Part shown: piece after piece, positions 8,732 through 17,784 of the stretch
Position numbering within the stretch: position 1 is the stretch's first letter
Layout of the letters: each line of letters begins with the position of its first letter
From: Rhodovastum atsumiense
GTDB taxonomy: Bacteria; Pseudomonadota; Alphaproteobacteria; Acetobacterales; Acetobacteraceae
NCBI RefSeq assembly: GCF_937425535.1
Contig: NZ_OW485601.1
Span: forward strand, 3,083,501 to 3,147,500
Direction: 5' to 3'
DNA length: 64,000 bases
Notes under the pieces: generated by a model
Told to the model about the DNA's origin: nothing
Database searches by the model: none
The model's input: only the letters and a program-made list of their open reading frames with translations
Program-made: the position numbers and the translations under genes

Positions 8732-9655
8732 ATGGCTGCGCCGCGGCAGAGCGACCTGCTCAACGACGCCAGCGTGCTCTCGCTGCGCAGCTTCGTGGCC
8801 GTCGTGGAGACCCAGAGCTTTTCCTCCGCCGCGCGGCAGTTGCGGCTGGCACCGTCCTCGGTGACGAAGCACGTCCAGACCCTGGAAGACGGGCTGAAGC
8901 TGGCGCTGCTGCACCGCTCCACCCGGCGCCTGCGGCTCACCGAGGCCGGCGAGCGCTTCTACGAACGATGCCTTGCCATCCTCGGGGAGATCGACACGCT
9001 CGCCGGCGTCATTCTGCGCGAGCGCGAGCTGACGGGGCATCTGCGGGTGACCGCGCCGCCGTCCTTCGCCATGACGGTGTTCGGGCCCAACCTGCATGGC
9101 TTCCTGCAGGAGCACCCGGGGATCACGGTGGACCTGCTGGTCACCAGCGCGGCGCCGGATCTCGTGCGCGATCGCGTCGATGTCGCCATCCGCATCGAGG
9201 AGGCGCCGGACACCAAGCTGCACCACCAGTTGCTCGCCGCGGCGCCGCGCATCCTGTGCGCTTCACCCGAGTATCTCGGCCGGCGCGGGGTGCCGCGGGC
9301 GCCGGGGGAACTCGCCGGCCATGTCTGCCTCTCGGCGCGGTTCTCGGAAGCGGCCGAGACCTGGACCTTGCGGCGGGGAGAGGAGGAGCATGTCGTCGGG
9401 CTGAAGAGCCAGTTGCTGTGCGACAATGGCGACGTGCTGCGCCATGCCGCGTTGCGCGGCGCGGGGATCGGCAATTTCTATCGCTTTCACGTCCATGCCG
9501 ACCTGCGGACGGGGGGGCTCGTGCCGGTGCTGCCGGAATTCCTGCCGCGCCCGCGAAACATCTATGCCGTCACGCCGCACCGACAACTGGTGCGGCCGCA
9601 GGCGAGCGCCTTCATCGCGTTCACGCGGATGGTGCTCGATCGGCAGGGGGCGTGA
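8732..9655 (+). CDS. LysR-family transcriptional regulator
   Basis: 307 aa. The winged helix-turn-helix lies at about residues 18-75 (SFVAVVETQSFSSAARQL...SSVTKHVQTLE), followed by a LysR substrate-binding domain. The gene diverges from the deacetylase-CMD-FAH-MFS-hydrolase operon across 124 nt (8608-8731), the usual arrangement for a LysR regulator and its target. It is therefore the likely activator of that operon, responding to a pathway intermediate. This regulatory link is inferred from position only. Confidence 0.9.
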   Translation: MAAPRQSDLLNDASVLSLRSFVAVVETQSFSSAARQLRLAPSSVTKHVQTLEDGLKLALLHRSTRRLRLTEAGERFYERCLAILGEIDTLAGVILRERELTGHLRVTAPPSFAMTVFGPNLHGFLQEHPGITVDLLVTSAAPDLVRDRVDVAIRIEEAPDTKLHHQLLAAAPRILCASPEYLGRRGVPRAPGELAGHVCLSARFSEAAETWTLRRGEEEHVVGLKSQLLCDNGDVLRHAALRGAGIGNFYRFHVHADLRTGGLVPVLPEFLPRPRNIYAVTPHRQLVRPQASAFIAFTRMVLDRQGA

Positions 9656-9771
9656 GGCACGCGGCACGGCCCGTTGCCCTGTCGGGCGTTAAAAGCCTTA
9701 CGGAGCTGGCTGGTCATGCGCGCCGATAATCATCTCGTGCACGACGGCCGAAGCGTCGCTCAGTGAGGCGC

Positions 9772-10362
9772 TCAGGCGCGGAGCGCTTGCACGAGGGCCT
9801 GGCTGGCAAGGTGGGCTGTGGCGAGCAGGCGATCCAGGCCGTGGCCCTCGCGGGCCATGGCGGAGAGGCCGGCCATCACGGTCACGACATAGTCGGCCAG
9901 GCGCCCGGCCGCTTTCGGATGGGTGGCTGCGACGAAGCGGCGGATGGTGTCCTCGGCGGCGGCGGTAAGGGCGCGGGCGGCCTCCCGCGCCTCGGGGTCG
10001 TTGCAGCGCGTGCCCTCGATGGCGAGGCAGCCGGCGGCGGCAGGGTCGGCGGCGTAGCGGCGGACGGCCTCCTCCAGCACGGCGGCGAGAGCTTCGGCAA
10101 CGGGGCGGCCGGGGCGGAGGATCTCGGCCAGGGGGACGCCGTTGGTGCCGGTGTAGCGGCGGAGGGTGCGGGCGTAGAGGCCGGCCTTGCTGCCGAAGGC
10201 GGCGTAGAAGCTGGGCGGGTTGATGCCGAGCGCTTCCGTGAGGTCGGCGACGCTGACGGCGTCGTAGCCGCGGGCGTGAAAGAGGCGCTGGGCGGTGGCG
10301 ACGGCCTGTTCCGGGTCGAAGCGGCGGGGGCGGCCGCGGGGGCGCGGTGAATTTGTAGTCAT
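9772..10362 (-). CDS. bdcR: TetR-family repressor, BdcR-like
   Basis: 196 aa from the ATG giving MTTNSPRPRGRP. The N-terminal TetR DNA-binding domain contains GYDAVSVADLTEALGINPPSFYAAFGSKAGLY. Together with the C-terminal TVMAGLSAMAREGH block this closely parallels E. coli BdcR as I recall it (GRPRRF, VSVAEVT.LGINPPS.YAAFGSKAGL). BdcR represses the adjacent bdcA. Here too the genes are divergent with 75 nt between them. A second possible start ten codons upstream (10392) lacks the family's usual beginning. Confidence 0.85.
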   Translation of the reverse strand: MTTNSPRPRGRPRRFDPEQAVATAQRLFHARGYDAVSVADLTEALGINPPSFYAAFGSKAGLYARTLRRYTGTNGVPLAEILRPGRPVAEALAAVLEEAVRRYAADPAAAGCLAIEGTRCNDPEAREAARALTAAAEDTIRRFVAATHPKAAGRLADYVVTVMAGLSAMAREGHGLDRLLATAHLASQALVQALRA

Positions 10363-10402
10363 CGATACAGAATGCCTTGACGAGGCGCTCACGCGATTTA
10401 TG

Positions 10403-10414
10403 TAGCGGTCACTA
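10403..10414. promoter_or_regulatory. Candidate BdcR operator
   Basis: Imperfect palindrome TAGCGGTCACTA in the 75-nt bdcR/bdcA intergenic region, where the outer TAG/CTA and inner positions are symmetric. Its position between divergent TetR and target genes suits a repressor site. A strong ribosome site AAGGAGG for bdcA follows at about 10426. Binding is inferred only. Confidence 0.35.
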
Positions 10415-10437
10415 GGTTAAACCTCAAGGAGGGCCTA

Positions 10438-11151
10438 ATGGCTGGTTTTCAGGGCAAGTCCGTTCTCGTGCTGGGCGGGAGCCGCGGGATCGGGGCGGCG
10501 ATCGTGCGGCGCTTCGCCGCGGAGGGCGCGGCGGTGACCTTCACTTATGCCAGTTCAAGGGAGGTGGCGGAGCGGCTGGCGGCGGAGACGGGCGCCACGG
10601 CGGTGGTGACGGACAGCGCCGACCGGGATGCGGTGATCGCGCGGGTGCGGGAGAGCGGGCCGTTGGACGTGCTGGTGGTGAATGCGGGGGTTGGCGCCTT
10701 CGGTGATCCGCTGGAGCAGGACCCGGACGCGGTGGACCGGCTGATCCGCATCAACGTGAACGCGCCCTACCACGCCGCGGTGGAGGCGGCACGGCGGATG
10801 CCGGAGGGCGGGCGCATCATCGTGATCGGTTCCGTCAACGGGGACCGGATTCCCTTCCCGGGCCTGTCGGCCTACGCGATGAGCAAGTCGGCGCTGCAGG
10901 GGATGGCGCGGGGGCTGGCGCGGGACTTCGGGCCGCGCGGGATCACGGTGAACGTGGTGCAGCCCGGGCCCATCGACACGGATCTGAACCCGGCGGACGG
11001 GCCGATGAAGGACATCCAGCACGCCGTCATGGCCATCAAGCGTCACGGGCGGCCGGAGGATGTGGCGGGGATGGTGGCCTGGCTGGCGGGGCCGGAGGCA
11101 AGCTTCGTGACCGGGGCGATGCACACGATCGACGGCGGCTTCGGCGCCTGA
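10438..11151 (+). CDS. bdcA: SDR-family protein, BdcA-like (c-di-GMP-binding biofilm dispersal mediator)
   Basis: 237 aa. SDR fold with GGSRGIG at 13-19, S132, Y146 and K150. Long stretches match E. coli BdcA as remembered, including LGGSRGIGAAIVRRF, MPEGGRI.VIGSVNGDR and the C-terminus from GLARDFGPRGIT to ASFVTGAMHTIDG. E. coli BdcA is reported to bind cyclic di-GMP and promote biofilm dispersal. The catalytic SDR residues are kept, so it may also be an NADPH-dependent reductase. It is divergent from the bdcR-like gene. Confidence 0.87.
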   Translation: MAGFQGKSVLVLGGSRGIGAAIVRRFAAEGAAVTFTYASSREVAERLAAETGATAVVTDSADRDAVIARVRESGPLDVLVVNAGVGAFGDPLEQDPDAVDRLIRINVNAPYHAAVEAARRMPEGGRIIVIGSVNGDRIPFPGLSAYAMSKSALQGMARGLARDFGPRGITVNVVQPGPIDTDLNPADGPMKDIQHAVMAIKRHGRPEDVAGMVAWLAGPEASFVTGAMHTIDGGFGA

Positions 11152-11202
11152 TCCGGCGGGACACAAGGCGGCCGGGGCGCCTCGTCCATCACTTGCTGCC
11201 CC

Positions 11203-13071
11203 CTAGCTGCCGGCCGCCTCCAGCGCCTCCGCGGCTTCCAGCCATTCCAGCTCGGCCGCCTCGGTCTCGCGGCCGATGGCGGCCAGCCGGGTCTGCGCGG
11301 CGGTGACCTCGACGGCGCGGCCGGGCACATACAGCGCCGGATCGGCCAGCTTCGCCTCGATCTTCGCCCGTTCGGCGGCGAGCTTCGCCATGCGCGCCTC
11401 GGCGTCCTTGGCACGGCGGCGCAGCGGCGCGGTGGCGGCGCGGGCCTCGGCGCGCTCGCGGCGGTCCTCGCGCCGACTCGGCGCGGCTTCCGTCTTGTTG
11501 GCCGGGCGGGCGCGCTCGGCCAGCAGGGCACGGTAATCGTCGAGATCGCCCTCGAACGGCGCGACCGTGCCGTCGGCCACCAGCCAGAGCCGGTCGGCCA
11601 CCAGCTCAACCAGGTGCGGGTCGTGGGTGATCAGCAGCACCGCGCCCTCGAAATCGGCCAGCGCCCGCACCAGCGCCTCGCGGGCGTCGATGTCGAGATG
11701 GTTGGTCGGTTCGTCGAGGATCAGCAGTTGCGGCGCGTCGCGGGTGGCCAGCGCCAGCAGCAGCCGCGCCTTCTCGCCGCCCGAAAGCGAGGAAATGGCG
11801 GTCCCGGCCCGGTCTGCGTCCAGGCCGAAGCGGGCGAGCTGTGACCGCACCTGCGTCTCGGTGGCGCGGGGCAGGGCGCGCGCCATGTGATCGACCGGGG
11901 TCTGGCCGGGCACCAGCTCCTCGGTCTGGTGCTGGGCGAAATACCCCACCTTCAGCTTCGGTCCGCGGCGAACCTCGCCCGTCAGCGGATCGAGCCGGCC
12001 GGCGATCAGCTTGGCCAGGGTGGACTTGCCGTTGCCGTTGGCACCCAGCAAGGCGATGCGGTCGTCCATGTCCACCCGCAGCGACAGGTGGCGCAGCACC
12101 GGCCGCCCGTCATAGCCGGCGGCGGCACGGTCGAGCGCCAGGATCGGCGGCGCGATCTGCTGCGGCTGCGGGAACTCGAAGCGGGTGGGGGTGTCCTCGA
12201 CCACCGCCTCGATCGCTGGCAATTTGGCGATCGCCTTCAGCCGCGCCTGGGCCTGCCGCGCCTTGCTGGCTTTGAAGCGGAAGCGATCGACATAAGCCTG
12301 CATATGGGCGCGCTGGGCGGCGACCTTGACGGCCATGGCGGCCTGCTGCGCCGCCCGCTCGGTGCGGATGCGGACGAATTCCTCGAAGCCGCCGGGCGTC
12401 AGGGTGATTTTGCCCCGGTCCAGATGGGCGATGGCATGCACGCAGCGGTCGAGCAGGCCACGGTCATGCGAGACGATGATCGCCGCCCCCGGGAACTTCG
12501 CCAGCCAGGTTTCCAGCCAGAGCGTGGCTTCCAGGTCCAGATGGTTGGTCGGCTCGTCCAGCAGCAGCAGGTCCGGTTGGGCGAACAGCGCGGTGGCCAG
12601 CGCCACGCGCATCCGCCAGCCGCCGGAGAACTCGGCGATCGGACGGGCCTGGGCGGCGGCATCGAAGCCCAGTCCGGCCAGGATCGCGGCGGCGCGGGCG
12701 GGGGCGCTGTCGGCGCCGATGGCGCGCAGGCGCTCGTGGATCTCGGCGAGGCGGTGCGGCTCGGCGGTTTCGGCCTCGGCAAGCAGGGCAAGGCGCTCGC
12801 GGTCGCCCTGCAGCACGATGTCGAGCAGCGGCGAATCGCCCTCCGGGGCTTCCTGCTTCACCTGGCCCAGGCGGGCGCGGGCAGCCATGCGGATCTCGCC
12901 ACCGTCGATGGCGAGGTCGCCCGCGATTGCCTTCAGCAGCGTGGACTTGCCGGCGCCGTTGCGGCCGACCAGCCCGATGCGGCGGCCCGGGTCGACGGTG
13001 AGATCGGCGCGGTCCAGCAAGGTGCGGCCGGCGATGCGGATGACGATGTCGCTGAGGGTCAGCAGGCTCAT
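11203..13071 (-). CDS. ABC-F family ATP-binding protein
   Basis: 622 aa with two ABC ATPase domains and no membrane segments, so a soluble ribosome-associated ABC-F protein rather than a transporter. Domain 1: Walker A GRNGAGKS at 36-43, signature FSGGWRMR about 148-155, Walker B LLLLDEPTNHLD from 168. Domain 2: Walker A GANGNGKS, signature LSGGEKAR, Walker B LLILDEPTNHLD. The inter-domain linker carries basic residues (RFKASKARQAQARLKAI) as in the ABC-F P-site tRNA-interaction motif. A C-terminal coiled coil (RREDRRERAEAR...ELEWLEAAEALEA) resembles the Uup/YheS tail. The exact subfamily is not settled. Confidence 0.92.
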   Translation of the reverse strand: MSLLTLSDIVIRIAGRTLLDRADLTVDPGRRIGLVGRNGAGKSTLLKAIAGDLAIDGGEIRMAARARLGQVKQEAPEGDSPLLDIVLQGDRERLALLAEAETAEPHRLAEIHERLRAIGADSAPARAAAILAGLGFDAAAQARPIAEFSGGWRMRVALATALFAQPDLLLLDEPTNHLDLEATLWLETWLAKFPGAAIIVSHDRGLLDRCVHAIAHLDRGKITLTPGGFEEFVRIRTERAAQQAAMAVKVAAQRAHMQAYVDRFRFKASKARQAQARLKAIAKLPAIEAVVEDTPTRFEFPQPQQIAPPILALDRAAAGYDGRPVLRHLSLRVDMDDRIALLGANGNGKSTLAKLIAGRLDPLTGEVRRGPKLKVGYFAQHQTEELVPGQTPVDHMARALPRATETQVRSQLARFGLDADRAGTAISSLSGGEKARLLLALATRDAPQLLILDEPTNHLDIDAREALVRALADFEGAVLLITHDPHLVELVADRLWLVADGTVAPFEGDLDDYRALLAERARPANKTEAAPSRREDRRERAEARAATAPLRRRAKDAEARMAKLAAERAKIEAKLADPALYVPGRAVEVTAAQTRLAAIGRETEAAELEWLEAAEALEAAGS

Positions 13072-13197
13072 GGGGCGGGACCCTAACGGCGGGCGCCGAT
13101 GCTTGGAAGCGGCGTTGCGGGCAGGCGGAGTTGCGGGGCGGCAGGGGGTGCTCTAAAGCCCCGCCCCAGTCCAAACATAACCGTCGGAGACGCCGCC

Positions 13198-13620
13198 ATG
13201 GCGATCGAACGTACGCTCTCCATCATCAAGCCGGATGCCACGCGGCGCAACCTGACCGGCCGCATCAACGCCAAGTTCGAGGAAGCGGGCCTGCGCATCG
13301 TGGCGCAGAAGCGCCTGCAACTCTCGGTGGCCCAGGCCGAGGCGTTCTACGCCGTGCACAAGGACCGCCCCTTCTACCGCGATCTGGTGACCTTCATGGT
13401 GTCCGGCCCGGTCGTGGTGCAGGCGCTGGAAGGCGAGAACGCGGTCGCGCGCAACCGCGAGATCATGGGCGCCACCAACCCGGCCAACGCCGCCCCCGGC
13501 ACCATCCGCAAGGAATTCGCCGAGAGCATCGAGGCGAATTCCGTGCATGGGTCCGATAGCGCGGAGAACGCGGCGATCGAGGTCGCGTTCTTCTTCTCCG
13601 GGATCGAGATCGTCGGCTAA
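13198..13620 (+). CDS. ndk: Nucleoside diphosphate kinase
   Basis: 140 aa, standard length. Transfers the gamma phosphate between nucleoside tri- and diphosphates through a phospho-histidine. Visible are [15 protein letters not shown] at the N-terminus, the [14 protein letters not shown] loop, and the active-site region NSVHGSDS with the catalytic His. The start ATG is well placed after a GGAGACGCC stretch. The gene is monocistronic and is followed by a palindromic repeat. Confidence 0.97.
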   Translation: MAIERTLSIIKPDATRRNLTGRINAKFEEAGLRIVAQKRLQLSVAQAEAFYAVHKDRPFYRDLVTFMVSGPVVVQALEGENAVARNREIMGATNPANAAPGTIRKEFAESIEANSVHGSDSAENAAIEVAFFFSGIEIVG

Positions 13621-13626
13621 GGGAAG

Positions 13627-13775
13627 GCGAGGGCTCCGCCCTCGACCCGGCAGGGGCCACAAGGCCCCTGCACCCCATTCTCGCTGCGCGGCAAAGGAAT
13701 GGGTTCCAAGGGCGAAGCCCTTGGTGGAGGTCCAGGAGGCGAAGCCTCCTGGTCGGGTGCGGGGCGAAGCCCCGC
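13627..13775. repeat. Mosaic hairpin repeat, copy B
   Basis: Intergenic, between convergent ndk and the oxidase subunit IV gene. Modules in order: GAGGGC-TCC-GCCCTC, CAGGGGCC-ACAA-GGCCCCTG, a CCCATTC..GCTGCGCGGCA segment, CCAAGGGC-GAA-GCCCTTGG, CCAGGAGGC-GAA-GCCTCCTGG, and CGGGGC-GAA-GCCCCG. All stems are near perfect. Copy E at 49806-49968 has almost the same order. It could act as a bidirectional terminator. Confidence 0.8.
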
Positions 13776-13787
13776 CGCTTCCAGGCG

Positions 13788-13946
13788 TCAGAGCCAGACC
13801 AGGAAGAACGCCAGCAGCAGCAGGATCACCGCCACGGTGATGATCGTTCCGGTGGTGAAGCTTGTGAAGGATTGGAAGAACTGCTGGCGATCGGCGAGGA
13901 AAGCCTCCTCCGTGACCGGAGGCGACGACGTCGATGTCTGGGCCAT
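13788..13946 (-). CDS. aa3-type cytochrome c oxidase subunit IV (small membrane protein)
   Basis: 52 aa from the ATG giving MAQTSTS, with a hydrophilic N-terminus (EEAFLADRQQFFQSFTSFTTG) and one C-terminal membrane helix (TIITVAVILLLLAFFLVWL). This short layout matches the alphaproteobacterial aa3-oxidase subunit IV family, which stabilises the terminal oxidase in the inner membrane. A second in-frame ATG at 13994 would give 68 aa. No other oxidase subunits are nearby. Assignment rests on size and pattern. Confidence 0.7.
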   Translation of the reverse strand: MAQTSTSSPPVTEEAFLADRQQFFQSFTSFTTGTIITVAVILLLLAFFLVWL

Positions 13947-14004
13947 GGGCGTCCTCGGGGCTGTTTCCTGGGGCTGGCTGGGGCTATCCACCATGCCCCG
14001 TACC

Positions 14005-14667
14005 TTAGGAAGACGCCGCCGCCGCTGACAAGGTTGCTGGCAGGGGATTGACCAGCGCGGCCTCCGCCGGCGGGTGGGGCGCCTGGCCTTCGAGGAAGCT
14101 GCGCAGGGCCAGCGGATAGACCACGTGTTCCTGCACCAGGACCCGGGCGGCGAGGCTGTCCTCGTCGTCGCCGGGCAGCACCGGCACGGCCGCCTGGGCC
14201 AGGATCGGCCCTTCGTCCATGACCTCGGTGACCAGATGCACGGTGCAGCCATGCAGCTTGGCGCCGGCGGCCAGTGCCCGGGCATGGGTGTGCAGGCCGG
14301 GGAAGCCGGGCAGCAGGCTCGGATGGATGTTGAGCATGCGCCCGGCGTAGCGGCCGACCAGGAACGGGGTCAGCAGGCGCATGTAGCCGGCGAGGCAGAC
14401 CACCTCGACGCCGGCCTCGTCCAGCGCCGCCGCCAGCGCGGCTTCATGGGCGGCGCGGTCGCGGCCGAAGGGGCGATGGTCGATCGCCGCCGCCGCGACG
14501 CCGGCCGCGCGCGCGGTGGCAAGGCCGGGGGCATCGGGGTTGTTCGACAGCACCAGGGCGATGGTGGCGGGAAAGGCGGGATCGGCGGCGGCGCGCAGCA
14601 GCGCCGTCATGTTGGAGCCGCGGCCGGAGATCAGGATGCCGACGCGGCGCTTCGCCGTCGTGGTCAC
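14005..14667 (-). CDS. purN: Phosphoribosylglycinamide formyltransferase
   Basis: 220 aa. Third step of purine synthesis: formylates GAR using 10-formyl-THF. Seen are the N-terminal [11 protein letters not shown] phosphate-binding loop, the formyltransferase core [27 protein letters not shown] with the conserved Asn and His, and [11 protein letters not shown] with the catalytic Asp. The GTG start overlaps the purM stop by 4 nt (GTGA), giving translational coupling. The Ala/Ser-rich C-terminal tail of about 15 residues is beyond the usual end. Confidence 0.95.
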   Translation of the reverse strand: MTTTAKRRVGILISGRGSNMTALLRAAADPAFPATIALVLSNNPDAPGLATARAAGVAAAAIDHRPFGRDRAAHEAALAAALDEAGVEVVCLAGYMRLLTPFLVGRYAGRMLNIHPSLLPGFPGLHTHARALAAGAKLHGCTVHLVTEVMDEGPILAQAAVPVLPGDDEDSLAARVLVQEHVVYPLALRSFLEGQAPHPPAEAALVNPLPATLSAAAASS

Positions 14668-15719
14668 GCCAGCCAGTCCGTTGGCAGGTCGATGCGCACC
14701 TCGGGCTCGGCGCCGGGATCGGCGGCCTCGATGCGGCCGATCGTGAAGACGGTCTCGCCCTCGGCTTCCAGCAGGGCGCGGGCGGCGTCCGGATCGGCCG
14801 TGACCACGGCCATGCCGATGCCGCAATTGAACACCCGCAGCATTTCCTCGGCTGCCACCCCGCCGTTGCGGGCGAGCCAGCCGAAGACCGGCGGCAGGGT
14901 CCAGGCGGCGCCATCCAGCGCCGCGCGCGTGCCTTCGGGCAGGACGCGCGGCAGGTTGCCGGGCAGGCCGCCGCCGGTGATGTGGGCGGCCGCCTTGAGC
15001 AGCCCGGCGCGGTGCAGCGCCAGCAGCGACTTCACGTAGATGCGGGTGGGCGCGAGCAGCGCGTCGCCGAGCGTGCCGGACGCGGCGAAGGGCGCGGGGG
15101 CGGCCCAGTCGGCGCCGGCAGCGGTGACGATGCGGCGCACCAGGGAAAAGCCGTTGGAATGCACGCCGCTGCTGGCCAGGCCGAGCACGGCATCGCCCGG
15201 GGCGACGTCGCGCGGCAGCAGCGCGTCGCGCTCGGCCGCGCCCACGGAGAAGCCGGCGAGGTCGTAGTCGTCGGCGGCGTACATGCCCGGCATCTCGGCG
15301 GTTTCGCCGCCGATCAGGGCGCAGCCGGCGATGCGGCAGCCTTCGGCGATGCCGCCGATGACGCGCGCGGCCTGCGCCACCTCCAGCTTGCCGGTGGCGA
15401 AATAATCCAGGAAGAACAGCGGCTCGGCCCCTTGCACGACGAGATCGTTGACGCACATGGCGACAAGGTCGATGCCGACGGTGTCATGGTGGCCGGTGTC
15501 GATGGCGATGCGCAGCTTGGTGCCGACGCCATCGGTCGAGGCGACCAGCACGGGGTCGCGCAACCCGGCCGCCTTCGGGTCGAACAGGGCGCCGAAGCCG
15601 CCAAGCCCGCCCATGACACCGGCGCGCGCGGTGGCGCGGGCGAGGGGTTTGATGCGTTCCACCAGCGCGTCACCGGCGTCGATGTCCACGCCGGCTCCGC
15701 GATAGGTCATGCTAGCCAT
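14664..15719 (-). CDS. purM: Phosphoribosylformylglycinamidine cyclo-ligase (AIR synthetase)
   Basis: 351 aa. Fifth step of purine synthesis, closing the imidazole ring using ATP. Visible are STDGVGTKL (ATP-binding), [14 protein letters not shown] and the [12 protein letters not shown] loop, all in family order. Two starts are possible: ATG at 15719 (MASMTYRG) or 15710 (MTYRG); the latter is closer to many homologues. purN follows with a GTGA overlap. It diverges from the CDP-alcohol transferase gene. Confidence 0.96.
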   Translation of the reverse strand: MASMTYRGAGVDIDAGDALVERIKPLARATARAGVMGGLGGFGALFDPKAAGLRDPVLVASTDGVGTKLRIAIDTGHHDTVGIDLVAMCVNDLVVQGAEPLFFLDYFATGKLEVAQAARVIGGIAEGCRIAGCALIGGETAEMPGMYAADDYDLAGFSVGAAERDALLPRDVAPGDAVLGLASSGVHSNGFSLVRRIVTAAGADWAAPAPFAASGTLGDALLAPTRIYVKSLLALHRAGLLKAAAHITGGGLPGNLPRVLPEGTRAALDGAAWTLPPVFGWLARNGGVAAEEMLRVFNCGIGMAVVTADPDAARALLEAEGETVFTIGRIEAADPGAEPEVRIDLPTDWLA

Positions 15720-15858
15720 GCCGGACCTCGGGTATGATGTGACCATGATCCGAGCGACCATGGCGGGAGAAGGGGCGCCGCGGAGCGCGGGCGCAAACAA
15801 CCATAGCGACCGTCCGCGTGCAATGCGCGACGGCCGGCAAGAGGGACGGGACAGGCGC

Positions 15859-16425
15859 ATGCCTGATGGGCCGGGATTTGAGCGTCCGGTCAGCAACGAC
15901 ATGCTGACCGTTCCGAATGTCATTACTTTCGCGCGGCTCTGCGCGGTGCCGGTGGCCGTATGGCTGGTGCTGCGGCAGGATTTCGCCATGGCGTTCTGGC
16001 TGTTCGTGGCGGCCGGCATCTCGGACGGGCTGGACGGGTGGCTCGCCCGCCGCAGCGGCCCGACGCTGGTGGGCACGGTGCTCGATCCGGTCGCCGACAA
16101 GGCGCTGCTGGTGTCGATGTACGTGACCCTGGCCGCGGTGCGGGTGCTGCCGGACTGGCTGGCGATCCTGGTGGTGTTCCGCGACGTGGTGATCGTGGGC
16201 GGCGTGCTGGTGCTGGGGGTGATGGGCCAGAGCGTGACCATCCGGCCCTTGCTGATTTCCAAGCTGAACACCTTCCTGCAACTGGCACTGGTCGCGGTGG
16301 TGTTGTTGCTGTCGGCGTTCGACCGGTCCTGGCCATGGCTGAGCACGACGCTGATCTGGGCGGTGGCGGCGAGTACGCTGGCCTCGGGGGGCGCTTATCT
16401 CTGGAAGGGTGTGCGGGGGCAATGA
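15859..16425 (+). CDS. CDP-alcohol phosphatidyltransferase (cardiolipin/PG-phosphate synthase type)
   Basis: 188 aa integral membrane protein. The CDP-alcohol phosphotransferase motif is intact: D56 and D59-G60-x2-A63-R64, then G72, D76 and D80 ([11 protein letters not shown]...[10 protein letters not shown]). It makes a phospholipid by joining CDP-diacylglycerol to an alcohol; PG-phosphate or cardiolipin formation is most likely but the acceptor is not certain. Its stop overlaps the PerM start (ATGA), a pairing seen in other alphaproteobacteria together with hdaA. Confidence 0.88.
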   Translation: MPDGPGFERPVSNDMLTVPNVITFARLCAVPVAVWLVLRQDFAMAFWLFVAAGISDGLDGWLARRSGPTLVGTVLDPVADKALLVSMYVTLAAVRVLPDWLAILVVFRDVVIVGGVLVLGVMGQSVTIRPLLISKLNTFLQLALVAVVLLLSAFDRSWPWLSTTLIWAVAASTLASGGAYLWKGVRGQ

Positions 16426-17591
16426 CGTTGCCGGTGGCCTCCCCGCCGATCCTGGCCGAGCCACCCGTTCCTGGACCGCCGCCGCCACCCTCCCCGCGCG
16501 GCCCGGGCACTACCCGGCTGCAACGTCTGGGGCTGCTGATCGGCCTGCTGGTGGCGGCGTGGCTGATGCTGCAGCTCTTTGCCTCGGTGCTGCTGCCTTT
16601 CGTGGCGGCCGCCGGGATCGCCTATTTCCTCGATCCGCCGGCCAGCCGCCTGACCCGCGGCGGCATGCCGCGCGGGGGCGCGGCGCTGTTGCTGATCACC
16701 GCCCTGGTGGCCCTCGGGTTGCTGTTCGCCCTGCTGCTCTATCCGTTGATCCTGTCGCAGATCGGCCTGCTGATTGGCCGCCTGCCGGCCTATGTCGGGT
16801 CGATCCGGGAATTCGCGACCGACGTGATGGCCCGTCTGCAGGAACGGCTGGGGCCGGAATATGTCGACGAGAAGCTGCGCGACCTGGTGGCCGGGCAGGC
16901 CGGGACCATGCTCTCGGTGGTGGCGAGTGCGCTGAGCCGCCTGATCGGGGGCAGCTTCGCCCTGTTCAACGTGTTGTCGCTGATGCTGGTGACGCCGGTG
17001 GTGGCCTTCTACCTGTTGCGCGACTGGCCGCGGCTGGTGGCGCAGGTCGATGGCTGGCTGCCGCGGCGCTACGCCGGGGTGATCCGGGCGCAGGCCCGCG
17101 AGGTCGACCGCATCCTCTCGGCCTGGCTGCGGGGCCAGGCGCTCTGCTGCATCATCCTGGCGGTGTTCTATGCGGCCGGGCTGTCGGCGGCCGGGCTGGA
17201 GCTGGGGCTGACCGTCGGGTTGTCGGCGGGGATGCTGTCGTTCATTCCCTATGTCGGCACGATCACCGGCGCGGTGACCTCGATCGGGCTGGCCTGTGCC
17301 CAGTTCCCGACCTGGACCGGGGTGGCGGTGGTCACTTGCGTGTTCATCGCCGGGCAGTTGCTGGAAGGCTACATCATCTACCCTCGCTTCCTGGGGGACA
17401 GGGTGGAGCTGCACGCGGTCTGGGTGATCTTCGCGCTGTTCGCGGGCGGGGCTGCCTTCGGCTTCCTGGGCGTGCTGCTCGCGGTGCCGGTCGCGGCGAC
17501 CATTGGGGTGCTGGCACGGTTCTGGCTGCGTCGTTACCTGAACAGTCCGCTGTACCTGGAGCCGCCCGCCCGCCCGGGACACGAGCCATGA
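16422..17591 (+). CDS. AI-2E / PerM family transporter
   Basis: 389 aa. UPF0118/PerM membrane protein with a proline-rich cytoplasmic N-terminus (residues 6-28), about eight hydrophobic segments, and the characteristic central soluble part between TM3 and TM4 (GRLPAYVGSIREFATDVMARLQERL). The conserved block SFIPYVGTITGAVTS and the LLEGYIIYPRFLGDRVELHAVWVIFALFAGG segment in broken form are diagnostic. Family members export diverse small molecules or act in Na+/H+ exchange. It is coupled to the upstream phospholipid synthase by ATGA. Confidence 0.88.
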   Translation: MTLPVASPPILAEPPVPGPPPPPSPRGPGTTRLQRLGLLIGLLVAAWLMLQLFASVLLPFVAAAGIAYFLDPPASRLTRGGMPRGGAALLLITALVALGLLFALLLYPLILSQIGLLIGRLPAYVGSIREFATDVMARLQERLGPEYVDEKLRDLVAGQAGTMLSVVASALSRLIGGSFALFNVLSLMLVTPVVAFYLLRDWPRLVAQVDGWLPRRYAGVIRAQAREVDRILSAWLRGQALCCIILAVFYAAGLSAAGLELGLTVGLSAGMLSFIPYVGTITGAVTSIGLACAQFPTWTGVAVVTCVFIAGQLLEGYIIYPRFLGDRVELHAVWVIFALFAGGAAFGFLGVLLAVPVAATIGVLARFWLRRYLNSPLYLEPPARPGHEP

Positions 17592-17646
17592 CAAGCCTTG
17601 TCGTGCGCAGCGTGCCGTCACGCGATGGCCCGACCAATGGCTGCCC

Positions 17647-17755
17647 CCTTGGAACCCATTCTGTGCCGCGCAGCGCGAATGGGATCCAAGGGCCTTGTGG
17701 CCGTCGCGCGCAGCGCGCCTTCGCACGACGCCGGGTCAAGGGCGGAGCCCTTGCC
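17647..17755. repeat. Mosaic hairpin repeat, copy C (inverted orientation)
   Basis: Lies between perM and hdaA on the same strand. It contains CCCATTCTGTGCCGCGCAGC, CCAAGGGCC-TTGT-GGCC, a GCGCGC-rich palindrome (CGCGCGCAGCGCGC), and CAAGGGC-GGA-GCCCTTG. It shares module order with copy A (4269-4372) in the same orientation. A transcript from perM to hdaA would have to cross these hairpins, so hdaA may have its own promoter. Confidence 0.75.
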
Positions 17756-17784
17756 TTTCCTGACGCTTACGGGGCAAGGCCCCG

